A stretch of DNA of 43,713 nt from Microbacteriaceae bacterium (GTDB lineage Bacteria; Actinomycetota; Actinomycetes; Actinomycetales; Microbacteriaceae), in contig JAHBSP010000012.1 of assembly GCA_019639055.1 (NCBI GenBank), positions 1 through 43,713 on the forward strand, given 5' to 3'. Made by a program: the position numbers and the translations under genes. The notes beneath the pieces are model-generated. The model worked only from the letters and a program-made list of their open reading frames with translations. It did no database searches and was not told the origin of the DNA. The stretch's first letter is position 1. Every line of letters begins with the position of its first letter. This document shows positions 43,482 through 43,713 of the stretch, one piece after another.

Positions 43482-43713
43482 ATGGCTGTAAAGAAATCCA
43501 AAGCTACTGATCCAAAAGAGTGGGTAGAAATTGCGCGAACCGGCTTAGACGGTATTGCTACTCCCGAGCAGGTTGGCGAATTTCTGGGGACCGTCGATGC
43601 TAACGGCGTGATCCTTTACAGGTTCGCCAGTAACCTTTCTGGTTATCCTGGCTGGGAATGGACGGTAGCTGTCTACGCGGTTGAGGGACAAGCTCCGACA
43701 GTTTTAGAGGCGG
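43482..43713 (+). CDS. DUF3027 family protein, N-terminal part
   Basis: ATG 43482 opens a frame that runs off the window; about 77 residues are visible. The sequence DANGVILYRFASNLSGYPGWEWTVAVYAVEG matches the start of DUF3027 proteins, which follow cold-shock genes in actinobacteria. GAAAG lies six bases upstream. No function is known. The 3' end is missing. Confidence 0.8.
   Translation, partial: MAVKKSKATDPKEWVEIARTGLDGIATPEQVGEFLGTVDANGVILYRFASNLSGYPGWEWTVAVYAVEGQAPTVLEA

Overview
The window looks like chromosome of a streamlined actinobacterium, most likely a small-genome, mid-GC Microbacteriaceae-type organism (freshwater or marine 'Luna'-like lineage). This is an inference from gene content and order: ftsX-smpB-ssrA, senX3-regX3 beside pst, an LpqE-like lipoprotein next to carD-ispDF-cysS-rlmB, DUF3263 followed by a LytR_C protein and groEL with CIRCE sites, an XPB-type helicase with its helicase-C partner, and CspA-DUF3027. 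Genes are packed tightly, with many 1-, 4- and 11-base overlaps, and base composition is near 50% GC, low for the phylum.

Layout. 1-2.5 kb: end of ftsX, smpB, a VanZ-RDD membrane protein and tmRNA (trans-translation). 2.5-9.6 kb: a surface-anchored unknown protein, then a copper/cytochrome-oxidase block. This block has a Cu(I) P-type ATPase and a CopD-CtaG fusion on the minus strand, a His-rich DUF5134 membrane protein on the plus strand, and a BlaI repressor with an M56 protease, with BlaI-like operators at both promoter regions. 9.7-10.6 kb: a decayed toxin-antitoxin/immunity patch. 10.8-11.05 kb: tRNA-Lys and a multi-hairpin structured element. 11.1-17.5 kb: phosphate uptake and sensing (phoU-pstSCAB, divergent senX3-regX3, PHO-box-like repeats between them). 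17.5-21.1 kb: ppk, a Nudix/SixA-type enzyme and an unknown helical protein, one operon. 21.1-23.4 kb: two small membrane proteins, a YgfZ protein that seems to begin at a non-canonical ATA codon, and phosphoglycerate mutase. 23.5-28.2 kb: lipoprotein, carD, ispDF, cysS, rlmB. 28.2-31 kb: an orphan MsiK-like sugar ABC ATPase, a DsbA-like thioredoxin, tRNA-Thr and msrB. 31-34.8 kb: DUF3263, LytR_C protein, DUF3048 lipoprotein and groEL with two CIRCE operators. 34.9-37.7 kb: an orphan WXG100 protein and a two-component system. 37.7-43.7 kb: GNAT acetyltransferase, XPB helicase, a compact amidase, the helicase-C protein, a small membrane protein, a cold-shock protein and the start of a DUF3027 gene.

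Two window-wide themes stand out. Many uncoupled genes lack a ribosome binding site and instead carry a TAnnnT hexamer 6-7 bases before ATG/GTG, the signature of leaderless transcripts. Phosphate is also a recurring theme (Pst/PhoU/SenX3-RegX3, then polyphosphate kinase directly behind regX3 on the opposite strand). No prophage, insertion sequence, CRISPR array or rRNA was seen. No stretch over 300 bases lacks a gene; the largest gaps (10.60-10.80, 10.88-11.09, 29.31-29.50 and 33.02-33.20 kb) are described below.
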